Notes under the pieces: model-generated | Database searches by the model: none | Seen by the model: the letters and a program-made list of their open reading frames with translations, nothing else | Told to the model about the DNA's origin: nothing | Made by a program: the position numbers and the translations under genes | Source of the DNA: Bacteroidia bacterium | GTDB taxonomy: Bacteria > Bacteroidota > Bacteroidia > Bacteroidales > UBA5342 | Direction: 5' to 3' | Assembly: GCA_030433225.1 (NCBI GenBank) | Contig: JAUIMD010000033.1 | Location: forward strand, 1-10,885 | DNA: 10,885 nucleotides | Part shown: piece by piece, positions 1 through 6,108 of the stretch | How the letters are laid out: each line of letters opens with the position of its first letter | How positions within the stretch are numbered: position 1 is the first letter of the stretch

Positions 1-263
1 GCCGGCATTATAATAAACTCCCCTTTTTTAACCGTATGCGCCTTGCCTCCAATAATTACCTCTGCTTCACCTGCCAGGATGTGTACCATAGCATCAAACG
101 GTGCGGTATGTTCACTCAGTCCCTGTCCTTCGTCAAAAGCAAAGCTGGTTACGGTGCCTTTTTCTTTTTTGATCAGGGTTTTACTCACAATGGCATCTTT
201 GGCATACTGCACATCTTCAGATGCATTTATTACCTTCCCAATGTTTAAATTCACTTCTATCAT
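1..263 (-). CDS. Cupin-domain protein (partial, C-terminus beyond left edge)
   Basis: An open frame starts at the ATG at 263-261 and runs off the left edge after 87 codons with no stop. I read it as beginning MIEVNLNIGK. The visible part has a cupin first motif: a Gly-Gln-Gly-Leu-Ser-Glu-His-Thr-Ala-Pro stretch, then a hydrophobic strand, then GEAEVIIGGK and KKGEFIIMPA. The His of SEHTAP is the usual first metal ligand of small cupins; the second cupin motif lies outside the window. Such small single-domain cupins bind a metal or small molecule, but the substrate cannot be told from sequence. The start lies 16 bp after the hcp stop on the same strand, so it is very probably co-transcribed with hcp, which suggests a role in the same stress response. 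The family call is fairly sure; the function is unknown. Confidence 0.8.
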   Translation of the reverse strand, partial: MIEVNLNIGKVINASEDVQYAKDAIVSKTLIKKEKGTVTSFAFDEGQGLSEHTAPFDAMVHILAGEAEVIIGGKAHTVKKGEFIIMP

Positions 264-279
264 GGTGTCTGATTTTTAA

Positions 280-1935
280 TTATACATACACTGCACCTAC
301 GAGGCGCTCTATGTCTTTATCTACTTCAGTAATTCCACTTAACCCAAAAGTTTCCACCAGTACATTAGCCACATTGGGCGATAAAAAGGCAGGAAGCGTT
401 GGCCCAAGATGAATATTTTTAACGCCCAGGTGAAGGAGCGCCAACAACACGATTACCGCTTTTTGCTCGTACCATGCAATGTTGTAAGCAATGGGCAACT
501 CGTTTATATCGTTCAGTTGAAACACCTCTTTTAACTTAAGGGCAATAACCGCCAGGCTGTACGAATCGTTGCATTGCCCGGCATCCAATACACGTGGAAT
601 GCCGTTTATGTCACCCAGAGGTAATTTGTTGTAGCGATATTTTGCACATCCTGCAGTTAATATGACCGTGTCGTTGGGCAACTCTTTCGCAAAACGCGTA
701 TAGTAGTCGCGGCTTTTCATCCGGCCATCGCATCCGGCCATAACCAGAAATTTGCGTATGGCTCCTGTTTTAACAGCATCCACTACCTTGTCGGCCAGTT
801 GCATTACCTGGTTATGGGCAAACCCGCCTACAATGCTTCCTTCTTCAATGGCTGTGGGGGCAGGCAAAGTTTGTGCGTGCGCAATAAGGGCTGAAAAATC
901 TTTAGGCTGCCCGTTTTTGCGGTCTGCAATATGTTTACAATCGGTAAATCCGGCAGCACCTGTAGTATACACCCTGTTTTTATAGGATGGGGACGGAGGA
1001 ACCAGGCAGTTGGTGGTGAACAGGATGGGGCCGTTGAAACGTTCAAATTCCTGTTTCTGTTGCCACCACGCATTGCCATAATTTCCCACAAAATGGCTGT
1101 ACTTTTTAAAGGCCGGATAGTAATTGGCGGGTAACATTTCGCTGTGTGTATACACATCTACTCCCGTACCTTCGGATTGCGCCAACAGCTCTTCCATGTC
1201 TTTTAAATCATGACCACTGATTAAAATAGCCGGATTGTTGCGCACTCCTATGTTTACCTCCGTTATTTCAGGGTTTCCATAGCGCGTGGTATTGGCTTCG
1301 TCCAGCAAGGCCATAACATCTACCCCAAATTTTCCACATTCCAGCACCAGTGCCGTTAACTCATCACCCGACAAATTTTCATTTGTTGTAGCTGCTAAAC
1401 CTTTGTGCATAAAGGCAAACACCTCAGCATTTGCAAACCCAAGGTTATGAGCGTGTTCTGCGTAGGCTGCCATCCCCTTTAACCCATAGGTCAGCAATTC
1501 TTTGAGCGACCTTATATCCTCATTATCGATTGTTAAAATACCAACCAGGTTACTTTTTGCTTTAATTCCTTCGGCATTGGCAGCTTTCCACCGAACGTTT
1601 TCAGGAAGTTGCTGCAAATCCAGCCCTGCATTTGCCAGCGTGGTGTACAGTGCATCGCGGGTTTGTATACCGGCTTTTATTTTTTCAATAATTTTCTGAT
1701 CGTCGAAGTTAGCGTTGGTAATGGTCACAAACAAGGCTTCCATTACAAACAGGTCCTGCTCGGGTGTATTAATCCCTTTTTTCCGGGCTTCATTGGCCAA
1801 AATTGAATTTCCTTTTGCAACATACAGTAATAAATCCTGCAGGTTGGAAACTTCCGGTGTTTTTCCACACACCCCCTGAACGGTACACCCTACTCCTTTT
1901 GATGCCTCCTGGCATTGGTAACAAAACATGCTCAT
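280..1935 (-). CDS. hcp: Hybrid cluster protein / hydroxylamine reductase (class I type)
   Basis: Hcp is a cytoplasmic iron-sulfur protein that reduces hydroxylamine in vitro and acts as an NO reductase under nitrosative stress. The 551 residues match the usual length of class I Hcp. The N-terminal cysteines are C5, C8, C17 and C23 (C-x2-C-x8-C-x5-C), the class I spacing for a [4Fe-4S] cluster and not the wider enterobacterial spacing. By motif, all hybrid-cluster ligands are present: H242 (GHD), E266 (HSEML), C310 (TNCLVPP), C402 (AGCDGR), C430 (TAGCAKYR), C455 (GQCNDSY), E490 and K492 (WYEQK). The start at 1935 gives MSMFCYQCQE, typical for the family, and is preceded by an A-rich leader. 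A ferredoxin-like gene lies upstream and a cupin gene downstream on the same strand. No Hcr-type reductase gene is visible, so the ferredoxin-like protein is the likely electron donor (inference). Confidence 0.97.
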   Translation of the reverse strand: MSMFCYQCQEASKGVGCTVQGVCGKTPEVSNLQDLLLYVAKGNSILANEARKKGINTPEQDLFVMEALFVTITNANFDDQKIIEKIKAGIQTRDALYTTLANAGLDLQQLPENVRWKAANAEGIKAKSNLVGILTIDNEDIRSLKELLTYGLKGMAAYAEHAHNLGFANAEVFAFMHKGLAATTNENLSGDELTALVLECGKFGVDVMALLDEANTTRYGNPEITEVNIGVRNNPAILISGHDLKDMEELLAQSEGTGVDVYTHSEMLPANYYPAFKKYSHFVGNYGNAWWQQKQEFERFNGPILFTTNCLVPPSPSYKNRVYTTGAAGFTDCKHIADRKNGQPKDFSALIAHAQTLPAPTAIEEGSIVGGFAHNQVMQLADKVVDAVKTGAIRKFLVMAGCDGRMKSRDYYTRFAKELPNDTVILTAGCAKYRYNKLPLGDINGIPRVLDAGQCNDSYSLAVIALKLKEVFQLNDINELPIAYNIAWYEQKAVIVLLALLHLGVKNIHLGPTLPAFLSPNVANVLVETFGLSGITEVDKDIERLVGAVYV

Positions 1936-1974
1936 TTAAGTCGTTTTTCTTTTTTTTATATGGTAAAAATTGGG

Positions 1975-1982
1975 CAAAGCTA
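1975..1982 (-). promoter_or_regulatory. Predicted -7 promoter box for hcp (TAGCTTTG)
   Basis: Read on the minus strand this is TAGCTTTG, an exact match to the Bacteroidota -7 consensus TAnnTTTG. It lies 39 bp before the hcp ATG and would start transcription near 1968, giving a short A-rich leader. No good -33 TTTG element is seen at the usual distance, as expected for a promoter that needs an activator. It suggests hcp has its own promoter besides any read-through from the ferredoxin gene. This is inference from the motif only. Confidence 0.5.
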
Positions 1983-1999
1983 TCGCCTAAGACAGCTTT
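1976..1999 (-). repeat. Inverted repeat AAAGCT-N12-AGCTTT in ferredoxin-hcp gap
   Basis: Arms at 1976-1981 and 1994-1999 are perfect 6-bp inverted repeats. As minus-strand RNA the stem extends to 9 bp with one G-U pair around a 6-nt loop (UUAGGC), and a run of five U follows about five bases later (1965-1969 region). It could be an operator overlapping the predicted hcp -7 box, or a weak terminator/attenuator that reduces read-through from the ferredoxin gene. Both readings fit; neither is proven. Confidence 0.45.
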
Positions 2000-2066
2000 T
2001 ATTGGCCCTTTAATTATTTAATACACTTAATGTAAATGTGGAAATTAAACCCTTATTAAAAAGGCT

Positions 2067-2957
2067 TTATACCCATTGTTCCTGTAAAATATCCCCTTCA
2101 AGCCCTACAACAACAGCCTTTATCGGAATTTTTCGGGTGGCCTGTTCGGCAGCAGTTTTTGCCAATTGCAATAAACCACTGCAGCAGGGCACTTGCATAA
2201 TCATTACGGTTAAGGTATTTATTTGTGCCTCGTCAATCATGGTAACCAGCTTATGCAGGTATTCCTGCTGCCCCATATCCAACTTTGGGCAGGCAATCGC
2301 CAAAGCTTTTCCTTTGAGCCATTTGCTGTGGAAGTCTCCCAACGAAAATGCCACACAATCGGCTGCCAGTACCACGTCTGTTTTTTGAAAAAAACCTGCA
2401 TTGGGATTCACCAGGTGAAGTTGTACGGGCCACTGACGCAACTCTGAAGCACCGGAAACTGTATTTTGCTGCGCCATGGCAACCGGTTTAAAAACACGTT
2501 CCTGCGAACCGGGGCATCCACCTCCTGCATGGTGTTTTACTGCAGTGGGGCGCGTTGCGGGTTGCTCTCCCCCATTGTGTACGGTTGAAAGCACCTGTTG
2601 CACGTCAAAACTCAGGGAATCGGCATGTTCCTTAAGGTAGGCCACGCCCTCCTTTAAATACGTAAACTCCTTGTGGTCTTTCAGGTGCGAAAGGTGCGCG
2701 ATTACCGTGTTTATTCCCTTGCCTACCATTATTTCCATCACTTTGGTTTCATTGTAGGGTTCGGCTTCCCTTTTTTCAATGGTCATGGCTCCCTGCGGGC
2801 AATGATTTAAACAGGCTCCCAAACCATCGCACATTAAATCACTGATTAAACGTGCCTTGCCGTCAATTATTTGCAAAGCACCTTCGTGACATTCAGGAAT
2901 ACAAACCCCACATCCGTTGCATAAATCCTCGTCTATCTTTACCATGTCGCGTACCAT
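2067..2957 (-). CDS. Hcp-associated ferredoxin-like iron-sulfur protein
   Basis: This resembles the 4Fe-4S proteins commonly found beside hcp and is probably its electron donor (inference). Numbered from the most upstream ATG (2966), a ferredoxin domain spans about residues 10-65. Cluster 1 has C16, C19, C22 and C26; cluster 2 reads MCDGLGACLNHCP with C46, C52 and C56, where Leu replaces the canonical second Cys. About 200 residues follow, with motifs I recall from this family: GGGCPGS (C151), LRQWPVQLHLV, AADC (C204), ACPKLD (C226) and VPCCSGL (C261-C262). These conserved cysteines suggest another metal or redox site, but the domain's function is not known to me. Three ATGs are possible: 2966, 2957 and 2945. 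I chose 2957 because family members usually carry a few residues before the K-I-D motif. The stop is 131 bp before the hcp start. Confidence 0.85.
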   Translation of the reverse strand: MVRDMVKIDEDLCNGCGVCIPECHEGALQIIDGKARLISDLMCDGLGACLNHCPQGAMTIEKREAEPYNETKVMEIMVGKGINTVIAHLSHLKDHKEFTYLKEGVAYLKEHADSLSFDVQQVLSTVHNGGEQPATRPTAVKHHAGGGCPGSQERVFKPVAMAQQNTVSGASELRQWPVQLHLVNPNAGFFQKTDVVLAADCVAFSLGDFHSKWLKGKALAIACPKLDMGQQEYLHKLVTMIDEAQINTLTVMIMQVPCCSGLLQLAKTAAEQATRKIPIKAVVVGLEGDILQEQWV

Positions 2958-3011
2958 AATCCACAAGTTTAAAGTTTCTATTGTTTTATTAATTCGCTGA
3001 TATTCGTTTCT

Positions 3012-3023
3012 GCAAAGCTTTGC
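3012..3023. promoter_or_regulatory. 12-bp perfect palindrome GCAAAGCTTTGC, candidate regulator site
   Basis: This perfect palindrome sits in the divergent gap between the ferredoxin-like gene and the Crp/Fnr regulator gene. Its centre lies about 45 bp upstream of the start of transcription predicted for the regulator gene, close to where Crp/Fnr proteins bind as activators, and just downstream of the start predicted for the ferredoxin gene. Each half contains AGCTTTGC, which also occurs at the hcp promoter. Binding by the neighbouring regulator is inference. Confidence 0.45.
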
Positions 3024-3037
3024 GCTTTAGTTGATGA

Positions 3038-3045
3038 CAAAATTA
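3038..3045 (-). promoter_or_regulatory. Predicted -7 box for the ferredoxin-hcp unit (TAATTTTG)
   Basis: The minus-strand sequence TAATTTTG matches TAnnTTTG exactly. It would start transcription near 3030-3033, leaving a leader of roughly 75-85 nt before the ferredoxin-like gene. It faces the plus-strand box at 3050-3057, so the two promoters would overlap back to back. No convincing -33 element is visible. Confidence 0.35.
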
Positions 3046-3049
3046 TGGT

Positions 3050-3057
3050 TAGCTTTG
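3050..3057 (+). promoter_or_regulatory. Predicted -7 box for the Crp/Fnr gene (TAGCTTTG)
   Basis: TAGCTTTG matches the Bacteroidota -7 consensus exactly and is the same 8-mer as the hcp box. Transcription would start around 3062-3065. This lies downstream of the first in-frame ATG (3045), so the true start codon should be 3075 or 3084. A weak TTG at 3031-3033 is the only candidate -33 element. Confidence 0.45.
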
Positions 3058-3074
3058 CAACCAGCCTGTATCAT

Positions 3075-3824
3075 ATGTTACAAATGGAAAATTTCCCGGA
3101 AAAATATCAATCCATAGCACCGTGCAACGACGCGTGCCAGTTTTGTTTTTTGGATTATGCCGACACCCTTGGCGAGAACTCGCTGTTTAAACGGTTACAG
3201 CCATATGAGATTGGTGTTATTATTCGAAATTCGCAACACAAGGTTCGCAATTTTGCGAAAGGTGATATTGTTGCTTCACAGGGCGACACCCTTCATTCGT
3301 TAATGATAATTGTACACGGATCGGTGGTTGGAGAAATGATGGATTACGATGGTCGCATCTTGAGGGTGGAGCACATTAAGGCACCTAACACGGTGGCAAC
3401 GGTGTTTTTATTTGGCGAAAACAACCGTTTACCTGTGAGTGTGGTGGCACAGGAAGATACCCGGGTATTGATGATTTCCCGTCAGGGTTTGCTGGATTTG
3501 TTTTCGAAGAACCCGGTGGTACTGCAAAACTTTTTGGACATTATGGCGAACCGGGCACAGTTCTTATCCCGGCAAATGAAAATACTCGGTTTAAGCAGCA
3601 TTAAAGGTAAAATTGCGCATTTTCTGATGGAGCAAATTAAAAAACACAATTCCCTGGAATTTAAACTCCCCATTACACAAAACGAACTGGCAGAAATGTT
3701 TGGCGTAACCCGCCCCTCGTTAGGCCGCACCCTGCGCGAAATGAACGACGAAGGGTTTATCCAAACCAAGGGGAAAGAGGTTAAAATTTTGAATAAGGGC
3801 AAGTTAGCGCAATTGGTTCGTTAA
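3075..3824 (+). CDS. Crp/Fnr-family regulator with N-terminal C-x3-C-x2-C, probable HcpR-like
   Basis: A cytoplasmic transcription factor. In numbering from the ATG at 3045 (259 residues), the cyclic-nucleotide-binding-like sensor barrel spans about residues 46-155, followed by a long dimerisation helix (about 155-185) and a winged-helix DNA-binding domain (about 185-255). The recognition region ITQNELAEMFGVTRPSLGR is typical of Crp/Fnr. Just before the barrel lie C27, C31 and C34; there are no other cysteines, so a classical four-Cys Fnr cluster cannot form without a non-Cys ligand. The upstream ATG at 3045 is disfavoured because a -7 box lies inside it at 3050-3057; 3075 or 3084 is likelier. 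Divergence from the ferredoxin-hcp unit matches HcpR-type regulators of hcp, which respond to NO or nitrosative stress in other anaerobes. The family is certain; the ligand and targets are inferred. Confidence 0.9.
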   Translation: MLQMENFPEKYQSIAPCNDACQFCFLDYADTLGENSLFKRLQPYEIGVIIRNSQHKVRNFAKGDIVASQGDTLHSLMIIVHGSVVGEMMDYDGRILRVEHIKAPNTVATVFLFGENNRLPVSVVAQEDTRVLMISRQGLLDLFSKNPVVLQNFLDIMANRAQFLSRQMKILGLSSIKGKIAHFLMEQIKKHNSLEFKLPITQNELAEMFGVTRPSLGRTLREMNDEGFIQTKGKEVKILNKGKLAQLVR

Positions 3825-3825
3825 T

Positions 3826-6102
3826 TTACTGCGGCTCTACAATTACCTGCATTTGCGCCATTTGCACCCCTGCGTTTAAAAAAGCAGTGTAAGCCGGCCA
3901 TTTCTGGCGGGGGTAAAAGCGGTGCTTTGCTGCTTTTCGGGTTTGTACCATCAATTCACCCTGACTATAACTGGCTGAAATGTGCAAAATTCCGCATTCA
4001 TTTTCAAAATGCTTTTGCAAGCTTTCCACATCCTTCACCTGGTACCCGGCTGGCAAACTAATGCGCAGGGTTTGGCTCACCTCATACGGCCCACCGGTTT
4101 GAAAATCGAAGGTCACGCTGTCTTCCAGTTGAGTAGGGATAAATTTATTGCCCAGCATGCTGCCAACATCCAGCAAATAACGCTCACCAATGGGCGTACA
4201 CACCTGGGTTGCCGTTGCCGAATAACCAAACTCCAGGTCGGGCTTAGGCTCCCATCGGCCAATGTTGTTCACATATATACTGTCAAGGGTAAAAGATTGG
4301 TTGCCGAGTTTAAGCCGCATAAAATCAGATACACTTTGCCGGCGCTGCTCTTCAAATTGCACTTGATACTCATTTAGCCCCGACATGGTATATGCCCATT
4401 TTGAATGATCGATGGCCGGGGATACAATGTAGCGGGAATAGTCTGACCGCTGCTCCCGGTACGAATCGTACGCCGAAACCATCAGGGTGTCCCACAACAC
4501 TTTTTCGCCTCCTTTCACCTGATACTCAAAATTTAATTGTACGGGGGATGAAAAATCTGTGACGCGCATGTGGATGTTTACCTGACTTTTAAAGTCATCC
4601 GGTGTATTCTTTTTCAATACGATGGGCTCCATAGTACCCCCTTTTCTGAGAAACTTCCCTTCCTTATCAAATACATTAATCCGGTAGGCCTTGTTTCCAC
4701 TATAGTCGTGTGGCAAATAATTAATAAAACTTTCTTTGCCAATGTCGGCAATCAACAGGGTATCCTTGTCGGGCATTACTTCCAACAGGGGTACCAGCTC
4801 GTTTAAAAACAACCAGTCGTCCAGTTTCGACATGGAATTGGGAACCGTATACACAAAATTAAAGGGCACCCCCCATTCCTTATACACCGTTGCCAGCACA
4901 TGATTGGCCGAAAACAATTCCAGCGGAGGGGCGTATATGGAAGGGGAAATTTTACCGTTGGAAGCAATCCTTAATAATTGGGTTCTAAAATTGTACTCGC
5001 GTAAAAAATAATAGGCTTCCTTCACCAACTCTGTTTGATTGAATTGGGTTTTGTCAAACTTGCTTTTCAGGTACCTGTTGGTGGCTTTTATGTAGCTCGC
5101 ATATACATCTGTTGTGCCTCCCCAGTAACTGGATTTGTCTTTGGAAAGAAAAACGGTCAGCTCCTTCAGGTCATCCGTATGCAGGTGATCTTTGTATTTT
5201 ACCCGATCCCCCAACATAAACAGCTCAACATTTCCTGGCTTTTTAGGGCGTAAAGTAGTATTTACGTAGTACCCATGATACTTCAGGTGGGGCAGTTCTG
5301 TTGCCATGCGAAAGTGCACGTTGTCCGTAAGTTTGTTGCGCATGGAGTCCACCAGTTGGTACGATGAAAAATACATGTTTTCATGGCTTAACTTAAGCTT
5401 TGGCGCCCCATTTACCGAACGGGCATTTAAGTAAACACTGGGGCCAATGTGCAAAGTCAGGTATTGCTTTTTTATGGGAAACTCATCCACTAACGGAAAG
5501 AATTCAGGATCCTGCACATAATATTGAGACACAGGGAATTTGATTTCAGCAATGTAATAGAAGTCTACAATGTCACCCATTTCCAATCCCGGAATGGCAA
5601 TTTTATTCATCGTTTCCTCTTTTCTGCCTTGTTGAATATTGGTTTCTACCGCCTCATTAATATCCACCTCGTGTTCGGTCCCGTCTGGCTTTACTATTTT
5701 AAACCCTACATGGAAAGTTGCTTTTACCTTATTAAACCAGCCTCTGGATTTATAATTATCGCGAAATGAAAACTCAGAATACCGACTTACAGCATTTAAA
5801 TCCTGCAGTTTAACCCTGCTGTGCTCCACCAATACAAACGTCATTTTTGCCATGTAATACGCATACAAAACCTCCGAATTGCTACAAAGCATCACCTGCG
5901 ACTCATTGCGCCATTGAGGTGGAACAAGGGTATCTGAAAACTCAGGTTGGGGTGTATTCCACAGCATGTTTTTATAAAAGGCTGCACGTTCTTTGTTGCT
6001 TTGCGTAAAATCACACTCTACCAGTTGCGTGGCCTTGCCCCAAAGCGGCAAAAGCACCAGTAACAAGCATAAGGTCAATGGATTGATCTGATTGTTTTTC
6101 AT
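3826..6102 (-). CDS. Exported DUF3857 / degenerate transglutaminase-like protein
   Basis: A 758-residue protein with a hydrophobic signal peptide (about 1-25, ending GKA), so periplasmic or envelope-located. Residues about 85-290 look like DUF3857: a beta-rich domain with KPDGTEHEVD and KIAIPGLEMGDIVDFYY. Residues about 345-475 follow a transglutaminase-like fold pattern, but where the family has Gly-Asp-Cys the protein reads ELFSANHVLATVYKEWGVP with no Cys, and the His motif is also missing; D453 may correspond to the third position. I infer it is catalytically inactive. The C-terminal part (about 540-758) is beta-rich and ends with a segment (SLPAGYQVKD, about 682-691) like the end of the upstream neighbour. 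It starts 6 bp after that neighbour's stop, so the two form an operon. Its stop is one base from the stop of the convergent Crp/Fnr gene. Biological role unknown. Confidence 0.85.
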   Translation of the reverse strand: MKNNQINPLTLCLLLVLLPLWGKATQLVECDFTQSNKERAAFYKNMLWNTPQPEFSDTLVPPQWRNESQVMLCSNSEVLYAYYMAKMTFVLVEHSRVKLQDLNAVSRYSEFSFRDNYKSRGWFNKVKATFHVGFKIVKPDGTEHEVDINEAVETNIQQGRKEETMNKIAIPGLEMGDIVDFYYIAEIKFPVSQYYVQDPEFFPLVDEFPIKKQYLTLHIGPSVYLNARSVNGAPKLKLSHENMYFSSYQLVDSMRNKLTDNVHFRMATELPHLKYHGYYVNTTLRPKKPGNVELFMLGDRVKYKDHLHTDDLKELTVFLSKDKSSYWGGTTDVYASYIKATNRYLKSKFDKTQFNQTELVKEAYYFLREYNFRTQLLRIASNGKISPSIYAPPLELFSANHVLATVYKEWGVPFNFVYTVPNSMSKLDDWLFLNELVPLLEVMPDKDTLLIADIGKESFINYLPHDYSGNKAYRINVFDKEGKFLRKGGTMEPIVLKKNTPDDFKSQVNIHMRVTDFSSPVQLNFEYQVKGGEKVLWDTLMVSAYDSYREQRSDYSRYIVSPAIDHSKWAYTMSGLNEYQVQFEEQRRQSVSDFMRLKLGNQSFTLDSIYVNNIGRWEPKPDLEFGYSATATQVCTPIGERYLLDVGSMLGNKFIPTQLEDSVTFDFQTGGPYEVSQTLRISLPAGYQVKDVESLQKHFENECGILHISASYSQGELMVQTRKAAKHRFYPRQKWPAYTAFLNAGVQMAQMQVIVEPQ

Positions 6103-6108
6103 AGGATT

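Noticed and set aside
828..1157. Minus-strand open frame of 109 codons inside hcp
   Set aside because: It is another frame of the conserved hcp gene, whose own frame contains all cluster ligands.
2016..2037. ATTTA-N12-TAAAT inverted repeat upstream of hcp
   Set aside because: Five-base AT-only arms in an AT-rich gap are expected by chance, and the inner bases do not pair.
3045..3074. Upstream ATG as the start of the Crp/Fnr gene
   Set aside because: A perfect -7 promoter box lies within this stretch, and the ten extra residues look unlike a family N-terminus. Not fully excluded.
3982..4377. Plus-strand open frame of 131 codons inside the 758-aa gene
   Set aside because: Antisense to a complete, domain-bearing gene, with no domain or start signal of its own.
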